64,000 bases of DNA, taken from NCBI GenBank assembly GCA_030695205.1, contig JAUYTN010000033.1, positions 124,001 through 188,000 of the forward strand, in the 5' to 3' direction. The stretch comes from Burkholderiaceae bacterium (GTDB taxonomy: Bacteria; Pseudomonadota; Gammaproteobacteria; Burkholderiales; Burkholderiaceae_C). This document shows positions 1 through 8,821 of this stretch, piece by piece; position 1 is the first letter of the stretch, and every line of letters begins with the position of its first letter. The notes under the pieces are model-generated. The model was not told the DNA's origin and ran no database searches. It saw only the letters and a program-made list of their open reading frames with translations. The translations under genes and the position numbers were made by a program.

Positions 1-722
1 GTGATGCTGGCAATGGCAATGACGCCTCCCCACAGGTAGGCGCCGCCGTCGCCGGCGAAGATGAGGCCACGGGGGTAGTTCCAGACCAGAAAGCCCGCAG
101 TGGCACCCACCAGTGCCAACAACAACCCCGCCACTTGGCGGTCGCCCACTTGCAGTGCCACATGCACCAACGCCAAGCAGATCATGATGGCAACCATGCC
201 CGCCAAACCGTTGTAGCCGTCAATCAAGTTGAACGCATGGGGCAGCCCGGCAATGGCCACGACGGCAAGCAACTTGCCGGCAAATGGCACCGACTGCCAA
301 TGGGCATTGAGCCAATCTGCTCCCAGGTCATTGACGGCCAAATCCAGAAAAACAACGGCCACAACCGCCCCCAGCAAGCTCAGTGCAAGGCGATAGACCG
401 CATGCACCCGGTGTGTCAAGTCCTCCGTCACACCGCCCAGCACCATGGGTGCCAGCGCGGCCAACCATGCCAAACTGGTCTGGAGTGGCAAGTTGAGCTG
501 GGAGCTGTAGCGGGTTCCCTCTAACCAAGGCATGAGCATCCACGCGCATGCCACGCCCGTGGCAACTGCAAACCCTCCCAGGCGGGACACTGCCCCATGA
601 TGGAAACGCTGAGGCATGTCGTGGCGATAGGCAATTGCGTGCGTCTGCACCTTACCGGAGCGTATGAACACAACACACAGCAGCAGGGCAATTAGCCAGG
701 AGAGAAAAGTAACAAGAATCAA
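1..722 (-). CDS. WecA/MraY-family undecaprenyl-phosphate sugar-phosphate transferase (partial)
   Basis: This is a membrane enzyme of glycosyltransferase family 4, which moves a sugar-1-phosphate onto undecaprenyl phosphate to begin O-antigen or enterobacterial-common-antigen-like chains. The translation has an N-terminal membrane segment, then the family block HDMPQRFHHGAVSRLGG, and near the window edge GFLVWNYPRGLIFAGDGG, the conserved cytoplasmic loop with the catalytic Asp region. The C-terminus lies beyond base 1. I chose a TTG start at 722 because GGAG lies 7 nt upstream; a GTG at 737 is the alternative. It follows the family 2 glycosyltransferase by about 20 nt and is the last visible gene of the polysaccharide operon. 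The family is secure; the sugar substrate cannot be told. Confidence 0.85.
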   Translation of the reverse strand, partial: MILVTFLSWLIALLLCVVFIRSGKVQTHAIAYRHDMPQRFHHGAVSRLGGFAVATGVACAWMLMPWLEGTRYSSQLNLPLQTSLAWLAALAPMVLGGVTEDLTHRVHAVYRLALSLLGAVVAVVFLDLAVNDLGADWLNAHWQSVPFAGKLLAVVAIAGLPHAFNLIDGYNGLAGMVAIMICLALVHVALQVGDRQVAGLLLALVGATAGFLVWNYPRGLIFAGDGGAYLWGGVIAIASI

Positions 723-740
723 GCGAACTCTCCGCACCTA

Positions 741-1601
741 TCAAGGATGCCCTGTGTGTGAGCGGGACCCCGCTTTGCGCTGCTTTGTAAGCCAATACCG
801 CCAAAACACACCAGAACACCAGAACCGCAGCAGACTGGTAAGGTGCCACCACAGATGCCTAGGCTGGCGAAATGTATTTCGTTGGGCATCGTGAATCACC
901 GCAAATCCGGCATCAGCGATGGTGTGACCAGCCAACTGGAGGCGCAGGCAAAAATCGGCATCTTCGCAATACATGAAATACCGCTCATCAAAACCGCGCA
1001 GGGACCGGTAGACCTGAGCACGAATGATCAGGCAAGCGGCATTGACCCAATCGGAAGTACATACGGATCTTGCGACACCCGCGTTAGCGCGTCTTCCAAA
1101 GCATCGCTGAATGGTGCGAACTACCGCACTTGTTGGCGTCACCAACTCGCGAAAACTGTCCTGCGCGTGTCCCTGGACATCCAGCTGGCGAGGAACGAAC
1201 ACGGCAGCATTTGCAGCCCCATTCCAGGGTTGACACTCCCCTGCGCTTGCCCGCTCGCGCGTCAACCATAGGATATCGGGATTCACAACCACAAACCACT
1301 CACCGCGGGCTTCTCGAAATGCCTGGTTGTGGTTGGAGCCAAATCCCTTGGGCTGCCGGTTGAGCACTACCTTCAGAGAAAAGGGCCATGACGTGTCCGC
1401 AAGAAGCGCCTGCAACTGATCGTCAACGACGTTCAACGTCAGTAACACCTCTGTGGGCGTGTGTTCAACGAATCCTGACGTCACAAAAGACATCAGCATG
1501 CGATGGACGAGTACACCGTGGCCATGGCTGACCACTGAAAGTGAGCAGACGGGGGATGCCAGCGCCGCAGCGCCGACACGGATCCAAACATTGGGACTCA
1601 C
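741..1601 (-). CDS. Family 2 glycosyltransferase (rhamnosyltransferase-like)
   Basis: A cytoplasmic GT-A glycosyltransferase, probably adding a sugar to the lipid-linked polysaccharide. The N-terminus carries the typical first strand (SLSVVSHGHG). VVNPDI fits the metal-binding acidic motif, and FMYCEDADFCLRL is the ED-type acceptor/catalytic-base motif of WbbL-like rhamnosyltransferases. The frame is open further upstream, but GTG at 1601 gives the correct domain start and overlaps the stop of the preceding frame as GTGA, a translational-coupling arrangement. The product is then 286 aa, normal for the family. A rhamnose donor is plausible because rmlBDAC lies in the same operon; that is inference. 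Confidence 0.85.
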   Translation of the reverse strand: MSPNVWIRVGAAALASPVCSLSVVSHGHGVLVHRMLMSFVTSGFVEHTPTEVLLTLNVVDDQLQALLADTSWPFSLKVVLNRQPKGFGSNHNQAFREARGEWFVVVNPDILWLTRERASAGECQPWNGAANAAVFVPRQLDVQGHAQDSFRELVTPTSAVVRTIQRCFGRRANAGVARSVCTSDWVNAACLIIRAQVYRSLRGFDERYFMYCEDADFCLRLQLAGHTIADAGFAVIHDAQRNTFRQPRHLWWHLTSLLRFWCSGVFWRYWLTKQRKAGSRSHTGHP

Positions 1602-1996
1602 GACCACTTGGCGCACACGCGTTTGGCCAGTCGGTGCAGGCCCTGGTAAACCAGTCGCCCAACGGACAATTGCGATGCTATCCAAGCGGACCATTCGCCG
1701 GTAGAAATAGCGAATATCAATCTAGATTGCGAGGATTCAGCTCCGCGAGCTTCACTGTGATTCATCAGATCGATCAACACCTCATTGCGGTGGTAGTACT
1801 CAAAATGCCTTCGCGCAGACGCGCCGCCTTGGCGCAGTTCGTACGAAAAAACCGTACGCGGGTAGGTGATCAGCTTCTCCGGAGAGATTGTGGATTCAGG
1901 AAATACTGATCCAGTGTTGCAATTAATAACTTTGAAGAACAGGATGTAGTTCACGATTTTATAATTTCTTGTAATCAAATACCTCTCCCGCAACAA
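1598..1996 (-). pseudogene. Truncated ORF of unknown family upstream of the GT2 gene
   Basis: An open frame ends in TGA at 1598 and overlaps the next glycosyltransferase start by 4 nt, so its 3' end looks like a genuine translated gene. It has no ATG near its beginning (first possible start TTG at 1996), and its N-terminal 35 codons are AT-rich and unlike the rest. The middle (YPRTVFSYELRQGG, HFEYYHRNEVLIDL) looks like ordinary protein and vaguely like C-terminal parts of glycosyltransferases. I do not recognise the family. The two inverted-repeat elements at 2009-2267 lie immediately upstream, so I infer that the 5' part was lost in the rearrangement that brought them in. A short gene starting at an internal ATG is the alternative. 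Confidence 0.45.
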
Positions 1997-2008
1997 AGGG
2001 GGCTATGT

Positions 2009-2117
2009 TAAGTGTCCATCGGTAAGTTGCTCGGCATTGACTGGGCGCATGGGAGACCATCCATGCCCTGCCGGATGACAAGAAAACTATGCCGAACGAC
2101 TTACCGCGACCCACTTA
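2009..2117. repeat. MITE-like inverted-repeat element, copy 1
   Basis: This 109-bp unit is repeated 150 bp further on with one substitution (C at 2057, T at 2207). Its ends form imperfect terminal inverted repeats of about 30 bp: the left end reads TAAGTG.....CGGTAAGT.G.TCGGCAT and the right end is its complement. Both ends finish in TA, consistent with a TA target duplication of the IS630/Tc1 type. It has no coding capacity. Confidence 0.7.
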
Positions 2118-2158
2118 GTCGTTAAATTTATAAGAGACCTTGTCCGAGGGAGTGTCAG

Positions 2159-2267
2159 TAAGTGTCCATCGGTAAGTTGCTCGGCATTGACTGGGCGCAT
2201 GGGAGATCATCCATGCCCTGCCGGATGACAAGAAAACTATGCCGAACGACTTACCGCGACCCACTTA
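2159..2267. repeat. MITE-like inverted-repeat element, copy 2
   Basis: Second 109-bp copy, in direct orientation to the first with a 41-bp unrelated spacer (2118-2158). Together with copy 1 it fills most of the roughly 320-bp gap between the large glycosyltransferase gene and the truncated ORF. I see no other gene or promoter in that gap. Confidence 0.7.
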
Positions 2268-2317
2268 TCAACTATGAAATTACCAACAATTGATCAGGCC
2301 ATCCCGGATTACGCCCC

Positions 2318-5089
2318 CTAGTAGGGCAATGCATTTTGCTCGAACGCCTGCACCTTTGCCTTGAGCTCGGCCTCAGCGTTCGCAATCATCTCCGCGTATT
2401 GGCTGTTTTGAAAACCCCACAGCGAAGAGTGCAACTCTTCGTGGTGGCCCACGAGAAACGGCAAAGTTGTAACAACCCGCAGCTGCGGGTGTTTCTGCAG
2501 GTAGCGGTCAATCGTGTTGGTCTCGGGGTCTGCGTTGGTTTCATCCCAACTCGCCAGCACGCGCAATGCCGTGGGGGCATAAATGTTGTGCACCATGCTC
2601 ATCATTCGATCGATAGTTACAAATACCAGTCCACCCTGCCGCTCCACACCCAGGACGCGGGTGTCGGGGTGCATGATGGCCACCAGGCCCACAAACACAT
2701 CCCACTGTTCGCTGCGTTGGGCCAGGTAGGCATCCACTACCGCCTTGTGCTCGGCGTAATCAGGCAGAAAGAGCACATCGTCCTCCATGACTTCCAACTG
2801 CGACCATTGGGCGGTCAGGGCTTGCCGGGCCAGATATTTGTAGCTGAGAGCGCAACCGGTCCAGCCGGGGCTGTAGCGAAGGCCATCAAACACCTGCACA
2901 CCTGCCGCCTTGTGGCTGATGAACATGGCGCGGCGATGGATGGTTTCGGGCAAGCTCAACGCCAGGCGCGTGCCGGGCAGAGGGGTTGTGCCCGTGAGTG
3001 CCTGGAACTGCGGGTAATCAAGCCAGCGCCGCGCCAGTAGCATGCGGTAGAGCATGAATTCAAAGTGTGCCTGTGAGGTAGCAACGGCCGCCTCACGCGC
3101 AGCCTGAGCGGCAGCACTTTGTTGCGGGCTGGCACCAAGCACGTCACCAATGGCCTGCAGCAATGCGGGCACATCACCTACCGGAACAAAGCGCACGGCA
3201 CCTTCCAAAGCGAAATGCTCTGACTGGTCAGCACTGGTTTCGGAGACCACCGGCGCCCCCAGCGACAGACATTCATGGATGCGCGTGGTTTCGAGCAGTG
3301 CACCTTCGTAGTAATGCAAATTGACAACTACGCGTGCGCTGGCCATGGCGCGGTGCAGTTCTGGGCCAAACAGGTTGCCCACAATGCGCAGCTGATAACG
3401 CTCGCCAATGGAAGCAAGCAGCTGCTGGCGGCGCGGGGCGTTGACGTCGCCGTAAAAAAGAACATCGCAGGGCGCATCCAATCCCTGGGGATGCAGATTG
3501 TTGTCTCGCAGGTATTCGCCATAGCCCGCGAACCCACCCACCGGAACCAGAAAGGTGTGGGGATAGGCAATGCCACGCTCCTCCAAGAACTGCAGATTGG
3601 TTTGCGCGTAATCGATTACTGCCAGGGAGTTTTCAAGCGTACTCAGGTAATCGGGCGTAAACCAGCGCGAGCTGACCGATTGCTCCATCTGGACCGCAAT
3701 GCGCTTCTCGCCGGGTGGAAGGCGCTTGAACATTTGCGGGCAAACGACGAAGTAAGCGTCATGAACAAAGTCCCCCTTGGGCGGCTCTGTCATCACGTCA
3801 ACCGCAAACCCTGCTTTTTGCAAGGTATGGGCGAACAAATGCGCAACAAACAAGGTGTGGTGTGTGGCCATAACACCCACGTGACGAGTGCTGCCAGGAG
3901 CGATGTTCAACTGCTGGGCCATGGCGGCTTCACGGCGCACTGCAGTAACGCGACCAGCTAACGCCCGCCACTCACCCCGCAGCGCATAACCCGCAGCTTT
4001 GCGCGTACGACGCAACAGGGCACCTACCTGCCAGTGGCGGGCCAGTTGTCCAGCAGCACGCAGCCCGGCCGTAATGCGCCAACTGCGTGAGGCGTAGATT
4101 TCTTGAACCACTGCCTTTTCTGCAGCAAGCTGCCGATTTGCATCAGACAACTGCTGGTTTGCAGAAGCAAGTTGCTGACTCAAATGGCGCGCTTCGACAT
4201 CGCGAATTTCAAGCAGCTGGTTTACTTGGCCAACGGTTTGCTCGGCTTGCGCATTGCGCCTCTGCAGCGCGAGTATTTGTTGGTCCAGGTTTCCGATCCA
4301 CAGGTGCCGCTGCTGGCCCGACTTCTCCAGCATGGCCTCACGCTCACTGGCGTCATGCAACTGGTTTTGCAGCATGAGCACTTCGGCTCGTCGCTCCAGG
4401 CGAGCACCCAGTACGGAAAAAACCCTGCGCGCTTCGCCTTGATTCAATGCGATGTCTGGGTTGGCCGCGTGACTGCACAACTGCAGCAGTTCAACAGGCT
4501 GCCGATACCCCACCAGCAAAACACCCAAGCCATTGCTATGGGTGAATTCGACCGAGGGATATTGTCCCGACAAATCTGCCCAAAGTCGGTAAACGCCGAA
4601 GTCATCGCGAAAGACATTGGTGTCGTGAAAGAGGACGATGCCGCGTGGCGACAGTTTCGGGAGCCATGTTTCAAAATCATGGCGCACTGCTTCATAGGTG
4701 TGCAAGCCATCGATATGCAGCAGATCAACGCTACCATCGGCAAATTGCGGCAGAGCCTCATCAAAGGTCATGCGCAGCAGGGTTGAAAACGCCGCATAGC
4801 GAGGGTTGTGTACCCGCTGGAGCGTCTGGTAGATAGTTTCGCCGTAGGCGCCAGCATGAGCGTCGCCCTGCCAAGTGTCCACGGCATACGCCTTGGTGGG
4901 CAGCCCCTGCTCTTGAATGGCTTGGCAAAATGCGAGATACGAAATGCCCGAGTACGCACCCAGCTCCACCAGTATTTCGGGCTTTTGCATCCCCACAAGC
5001 CAGGATCCAAAAGGGATATGCCCCGCCCAAGGTGCGGGCACAGAAAAATGCTGGGGCTCCAGCAGAGCGGCTGATGTGATGAAGTTCAT
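2318..5089 (-). CDS. Three-domain methyltransferase / GT-B glycosyltransferase / GT25-like protein
   Basis: A 923-aa multidomain enzyme for polysaccharide assembly or capping. Residues about 1-200 form a class I SAM methyltransferase (motif I VELGAYSG at 41-48; LLHIDGLHTYEAV near 123-135; LFHDTN at 153-158). Residues about 230-330 are a Gln/Ala-rich predicted coiled coil. About 400-690 resembles a GT-B glycosyltransferase with a late acidic block (RIHECLSLGAPVVSE). About 715-905 resembles GT25 LPS glycosyltransferases (RRAMFISHKAAG, then VMEDDVLFLPDY with the acidic metal-binding residues). ATG at 5089 is the natural start. It lies 35 bp after wzt. Methyltransferase plus coiled coil beside an ABC exporter recalls chain-terminating and length-measuring proteins of WbdD type; that role is inference. 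Confidence 0.75.
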   Translation of the reverse strand: MNFITSAALLEPQHFSVPAPWAGHIPFGSWLVGMQKPEILVELGAYSGISYLAFCQAIQEQGLPTKAYAVDTWQGDAHAGAYGETIYQTLQRVHNPRYAAFSTLLRMTFDEALPQFADGSVDLLHIDGLHTYEAVRHDFETWLPKLSPRGIVLFHDTNVFRDDFGVYRLWADLSGQYPSVEFTHSNGLGVLLVGYRQPVELLQLCSHAANPDIALNQGEARRVFSVLGARLERRAEVLMLQNQLHDASEREAMLEKSGQQRHLWIGNLDQQILALQRRNAQAEQTVGQVNQLLEIRDVEARHLSQQLASANQQLSDANRQLAAEKAVVQEIYASRSWRITAGLRAAGQLARHWQVGALLRRTRKAAGYALRGEWRALAGRVTAVRREAAMAQQLNIAPGSTRHVGVMATHHTLFVAHLFAHTLQKAGFAVDVMTEPPKGDFVHDAYFVVCPQMFKRLPPGEKRIAVQMEQSVSSRWFTPDYLSTLENSLAVIDYAQTNLQFLEERGIAYPHTFLVPVGGFAGYGEYLRDNNLHPQGLDAPCDVLFYGDVNAPRRQQLLASIGERYQLRIVGNLFGPELHRAMASARVVVNLHYYEGALLETTRIHECLSLGAPVVSETSADQSEHFALEGAVRFVPVGDVPALLQAIGDVLGASPQQSAAAQAAREAAVATSQAHFEFMLYRMLLARRWLDYPQFQALTGTTPLPGTRLALSLPETIHRRAMFISHKAAGVQVFDGLRYSPGWTGCALSYKYLARQALTAQWSQLEVMEDDVLFLPDYAEHKAVVDAYLAQRSEQWDVFVGLVAIMHPDTRVLGVERQGGLVFVTIDRMMSMVHNIYAPTALRVLASWDETNADPETNTIDRYLQKHPQLRVVTTLPFLVGHHEELHSSLWGFQNSQYAEMIANAEAELKAKVQAFEQNALPY

Positions 5090-5124
5090 AAAAAAACGAA
5101 AAGGCTCGGCGCAATGGAGTTTTG

Positions 5125-6537
5125 CTATCGTGCATCCATGGAAATTCGGGCCATGGGAATACCTACCAGCCCGGCGGCGGTACTGGTGGATTCGGACCGA
5201 AAAGTGATGGCATCAAAAATCCACTGGTGCTGCACGTGCTCTTGCTGAGTGCCGTCGGCTATGGCAATCGTGATGCTGTAGTCGCCCACAGGCATGCGGG
5301 GCATCTGAAACTGAAACCTGGCACTCAGGGTCTGCCCCGTCTTACACTCGCAAGGTTGGTGCTCGTAGGCGACGAAAGTGTTGTCACCAAACAAGGTTTG
5401 ACCCAGTCGGTCTTTGACGACGAACCCAACAATCGGACGGCGCAGATGCTGCAGGGCCACAGCCTCTACCGCAAGTTCGACGTTTTCTCCGCCCACGGCC
5501 CACGCCAGAGCCCGCCCCTGGTCGTCACGCAAGTCCACACGCACCACACGGCTTCCACCCATTCCAAACGACGGTGCATCAGGATCAAATTTGAAGAGGC
5601 GCAAATCGTTGCGAAGGTTACTGGCATTCAGGTAGGGCAGCCGCTGGTCGACACGGGCATCATTCGCTTTCAAGACCGGACTTTCCGAGACGTGAACGGC
5701 CTTTTCTTGTGAGCCAGTTACAGAGGGCAAAGTGCTGTCTGCTGCGAGGTCGGCCTGCTGGGCTTCGTAGTAGGCCTGCAAATAGTGCTCGCAAACACTT
5801 TTGGGATCACCCTGCTCGCGCACCTGACCTTTGTCAAGCCAAATGGCGTGATTGCACAGGCCTTTCACAGCAGCGGTATCGTGGCTGACAAAAAGCACGG
5901 TGCCATGCCGCATAAAACCACGCAAAAATCTCATGCATTTCTGGGTAAAAAAAGCATCCCCCACTGCTAATGCTTCATCGATGACCAGAATGTCAGCATC
6001 CACATGGGCAATCACGGCGAACGCCAGGCGCACGAGCATGCCACTGGAATAGGTTTTGACAGGCTGATCCATGAAATCGCCAATGTCAGCAAAGGCTTCG
6101 ATGTCGACGAATTTTCCGCGCGTGAGCTCTTCGCTTTGGCCCAGCACTCCTGCATTGAAGAACACGTTTTCGCGACCTGTGAATTCAGGATTGAACCCCG
6201 ACCCCAGTTCGAGCAATGCCGCTACCCGCCCCTGCACTTCAATGCTCCCTTGCGTGGGGTGCAAGGTACCACAAATCATTTGCAGCAAAGTGGATTTACC
6301 TGACCCATTGCGCCCAATGACACCGACAGTTTGACCCTTCCTAATCTCAAAAGAAACGTCGCGCAACGCCCAGAATTCACGGTAATAGTTGATGGAGCTC
6401 AAACCTAATCGGCGCCACAACCGAGGTAAGACAAACTGCCGTAGTCGCTGGCCGGGGGTGGCATAGATCTGAAAGCATTTGTGCAGCCCATTGACCCGAA
6501 TGGCTACAGGCGCAAGGCTCTGGAAATCAGAGGACAT
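5125..6537 (-). CDS. wzt: Wzt: polysaccharide ABC transporter ATPase with C-terminal O-antigen-binding domain
   Basis: Nucleotide-binding subunit of the ABC exporter that moves lipid-linked polysaccharide across the inner membrane. Walker A is GRNGSGKST (residues about 75-83), the signature is YSSGM, and Walker B is ILVIDEALAVGD. After the ATPase domain an extra region (about residues 280-470) has the length and beta-rich look of the Wzt carbohydrate-binding domain, which in characterised systems recognises the terminal modification of the finished chain. ATG at 6537 overlaps the end of wzm by 11 nt and gives the right N-terminus; the frame continues a little upstream. A methylated or otherwise capped chain end made by the neighbouring methyltransferase would fit. 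Confidence 0.9.
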   Translation of the reverse strand: MSSDFQSLAPVAIRVNGLHKCFQIYATPGQRLRQFVLPRLWRRLGLSSINYYREFWALRDVSFEIRKGQTVGVIGRNGSGKSTLLQMICGTLHPTQGSIEVQGRVAALLELGSGFNPEFTGRENVFFNAGVLGQSEELTRGKFVDIEAFADIGDFMDQPVKTYSSGMLVRLAFAVIAHVDADILVIDEALAVGDAFFTQKCMRFLRGFMRHGTVLFVSHDTAAVKGLCNHAIWLDKGQVREQGDPKSVCEHYLQAYYEAQQADLAADSTLPSVTGSQEKAVHVSESPVLKANDARVDQRLPYLNASNLRNDLRLFKFDPDAPSFGMGGSRVVRVDLRDDQGRALAWAVGGENVELAVEAVALQHLRRPIVGFVVKDRLGQTLFGDNTFVAYEHQPCECKTGQTLSARFQFQMPRMPVGDYSITIAIADGTQQEHVQHQWIFDAITFRSESTSTAAGLVGIPMARISMDAR

Positions 6538-7354
6538 CGGCAAATCCCTTGCGTGTTTTCTGAAACCAGGCAAAACCCAACCACGCCACAGCCAAAGCGA
6601 TCAGCCCATACAACAACAGACCAGACCATTGTGGCTGATGCCCCCAGACCAGCACCTCGCGCACCTGTTCAATAATGAAAGTGAGCGGGTTCAGTCGCAT
6701 CCAGGGCTGCAACGGCTCTGGCAAGGACTGAATCGGAAAAAATACCGGTGACATAAAAAGCATGGCGGATGTGATCAACCCAATGGTCTGACCCACATCA
6801 CGCGCAAAAACGCCTAACGACGCCAGCCCCCAAGACAACCCCATGATCAATATCAACAACGGCAAAATCACCACTGGAAAAAATAGTGCAGTAAGAGGTA
6901 TCGAACCCGTAAAAACAAGCTTTGCCACCAGCAAAACCACGACACTGACCAGCCCATGAAACGCTGCGGCGATCAACTGTATTACTGGCAAAATCTCCAG
7001 AGGAAACACCACTTTTTTCACATAATTCACATTCCCCAGCACCAGTTGGGGGGCACGGTTGATGACTTCAGAAAAAAGTGAGTGAACCATGAGACCCGCA
7101 AATAAAACCACCGCAAATTCTGTCCGCGATTCTTCCCCTGCCCCCCAGCGGGCCTTGAACACCACCGAAAACACAAAGGTGTAAATGACCAGCATAAACA
7201 AGGGCGTCAGAAACGACCAGACCAATCCCAAGGCAGAGCCCCGATATCGACCCACTACTTCGCGCTGGCTCATGCGCATAATTAATTGGCGATGCACCCA
7301 TAAAGCATGGAACATACCCTGCAATGAAGCAGGTGGCTCAGCATGAGGATTCAT
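6527..7354 (-). CDS. wzm: Wzm: ABC-2 type polysaccharide export permease
   Basis: Inner-membrane partner of Wzt, 275 aa. It has the family N-terminal block (REVVGRYRGSALGLVWSFLTP) followed by about six hydrophobic segments, as in ABC-2 permeases of O-antigen and capsule exporters. ATG at 7354 shares one base with the stop of rfbC (TAATG), so translation is probably coupled. The longer upstream frame overlaps rfbC and is not needed. Confidence 0.92.
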   Translation of the reverse strand: MNPHAEPPASLQGMFHALWVHRQLIMRMSQREVVGRYRGSALGLVWSFLTPLFMLVIYTFVFSVVFKARWGAGEESRTEFAVVLFAGLMVHSLFSEVINRAPQLVLGNVNYVKKVVFPLEILPVIQLIAAAFHGLVSVVVLLVAKLVFTGSIPLTALFFPVVILPLLILIMGLSWGLASLGVFARDVGQTIGLITSAMLFMSPVFFPIQSLPEPLQPWMRLNPLTFIIEQVREVLVWGHQPQWSGLLLYGLIALAVAWLGFAWFQKTRKGFADVL

Positions 7355-7911
7355 TAACTTAAACAGTGTGCGTTGGACAATGCGCACCCTGCATCGTCTT
7401 TGTCGGAAAGCAGCGGTGCGATGCCCATATTCGGCCAATCAATAGCGAGATCGGGGTCACTCCATACAATGCAACGCTCACATTCCCGCGCGTAGTAATC
7501 GGTAGTCTTATACAAAAAATCCGCCGTTTCGGTCAGCGTCAAAAACCCATGGGCAAATCCGGGGGGAATCCACAGCTGTTGATGGTTATCCTCACTCAGT
7601 TCCACCCCCACCCATTTGCCGAAGGTGGGAGAGCTTTTGCGGATGTCCACCGCCACGTCAAACACCGCGCCGCTCGCACAGCGCACCAGCTTGCCTTGGG
7701 CATGGGGGGGCAACTGGTAATGCAAGCCACGCAGCACGCCTTGGGTGCTGCGGCTGTGGTTGTCTTGCACAAAATTCACATCCAAACCGGTGGCTTGGCG
7801 AAAGTCTTGCTGGTTGAAGCTCTCGAAAAAGAAGCCCCGGCTGTCACCAAAGACTTTGGGTGTCAACACCAGCACATCGGGGATGGCGGTGGGGGTCACG
7901 GTGTAGGGCAT
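7354..7911 (-). CDS. rfbC: dTDP-4-dehydrorhamnose 3,5-epimerase
   Basis: Third step of dTDP-L-rhamnose synthesis: double epimerisation of dTDP-4-keto-6-deoxyglucose. The 185-aa length is standard. Family motifs include ESFNQQDF, FVQDNHSRS, GVLRGLHYQ with the catalytic His, and IPPGFAHGF. It lies between rfbA (4 nt gap) and wzm (1-nt overlap) in one transcription unit. Confidence 0.96.
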   Translation of the reverse strand: MPYTVTPTAIPDVLVLTPKVFGDSRGFFFESFNQQDFRQATGLDVNFVQDNHSRSTQGVLRGLHYQLPPHAQGKLVRCASGAVFDVAVDIRKSSPTFGKWVGVELSEDNHQQLWIPPGFAHGFLTLTETADFLYKTTDYYARECERCIVWSDPDLAIDWPNMGIAPLLSDKDDAGCALSNAHCLS

Positions 7912-7915
7912 GCGG

Positions 7916-8800
7916 TTACTTCAACAGGTTGAGCAGGTATTGGCCGTAGCCGTTTTTGGCCAGGGGCTGGGCCAGTTGGCTCAGTTGCTCGCTGGTGATC
8001 CAGCCTTGGCGATAGGCAATTTCTTCCGGGCATGCCACCTGCAGCCCTTGCCTTTTTTGCAAGGTGGCGATGAAGCTGGCGGCTTCCAACAGGCTATCGT
8101 GTGTGCCGGTGTCAAGCCAGGCATAGCCTCGGCCCATGATTTCGACGTTGAGCTGGTGTTGCGCCAGGTAGCGCTTGTTGACATCGGTGATTTCCAGCTC
8201 GCCACGGTGTGAGGGCTGAATGTCTGCGGCTATGTCGCACACCTGCTCGTCGTAAAAATACAAGCCGGTGACGGCATAGTTGCTTTTGGGGGTGGAGGGC
8301 TTTTCCTCGATGCTGAGCGCGCGGCGCTGGGCATCAAAGTCCACCACGCCATAGCGCTCGGGGTCATGCACATGGTAGGCAAACACACTGGCCCCCGCTG
8401 GGCGGTCATGGGCGCTGTTCAGCAGCTTGACCAAATCATGTCCATGAAAGATGTTGTCACCCAGCACCAAGGCGCTGGGGTGCTTGCCCACAAATTCTTT
8501 GCCAATGATGAAGGCCTGGGCCAAGCCGTCGGGGCTGGGCTGCACCGCATACTGAATGTTCATGCCCCACTGGCTGCCGTCGCCCAGCAATGCGCTGAAA
8601 CGGGGGGTGTCTTGTGGGGTGCTGATGAGCAGCACATCGCGCATGCCCGCCAGCATGAGTGTGGTCAGCGGGTAATAGACCATGGGCTTGTCGTACACGG
8701 GCATGAGCTGCTTGCTCACCGCCTGGGTCACGGGGTACAGGCGTGTGCCAGAGCCGCCGGCAAGGATGATGCCTTTGCGGGTAGGTGTGTGGGCCATCAT
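7916..8800 (-). CDS. rfbA: Glucose-1-phosphate thymidylyltransferase
   Basis: First step of the rhamnose pathway: glucose-1-phosphate plus dTTP gives dTDP-glucose. The nucleotidyltransferase signature [16 protein letters not shown] sits near the N-terminus, followed by [18 protein letters not shown] and GDNIFHGHD. It is 294 aa, normal for RmlA. Two adjacent ATGs (8800 and 8797) are possible; AGGGAG just upstream favours the first. Confidence 0.96.
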   Translation of the reverse strand: MMAHTPTRKGIILAGGSGTRLYPVTQAVSKQLMPVYDKPMVYYPLTTLMLAGMRDVLLISTPQDTPRFSALLGDGSQWGMNIQYAVQPSPDGLAQAFIIGKEFVGKHPSALVLGDNIFHGHDLVKLLNSAHDRPAGASVFAYHVHDPERYGVVDFDAQRRALSIEEKPSTPKSNYAVTGLYFYDEQVCDIAADIQPSHRGELEITDVNKRYLAQHQLNVEIMGRGYAWLDTGTHDSLLEAASFIATLQKRQGLQVACPEEIAYRQGWITSEQLSQLAQPLAKNGYGQYLLNLLK

Positions 8801-8821
8801 GGCGCTCCCTGAATCTTGCTG

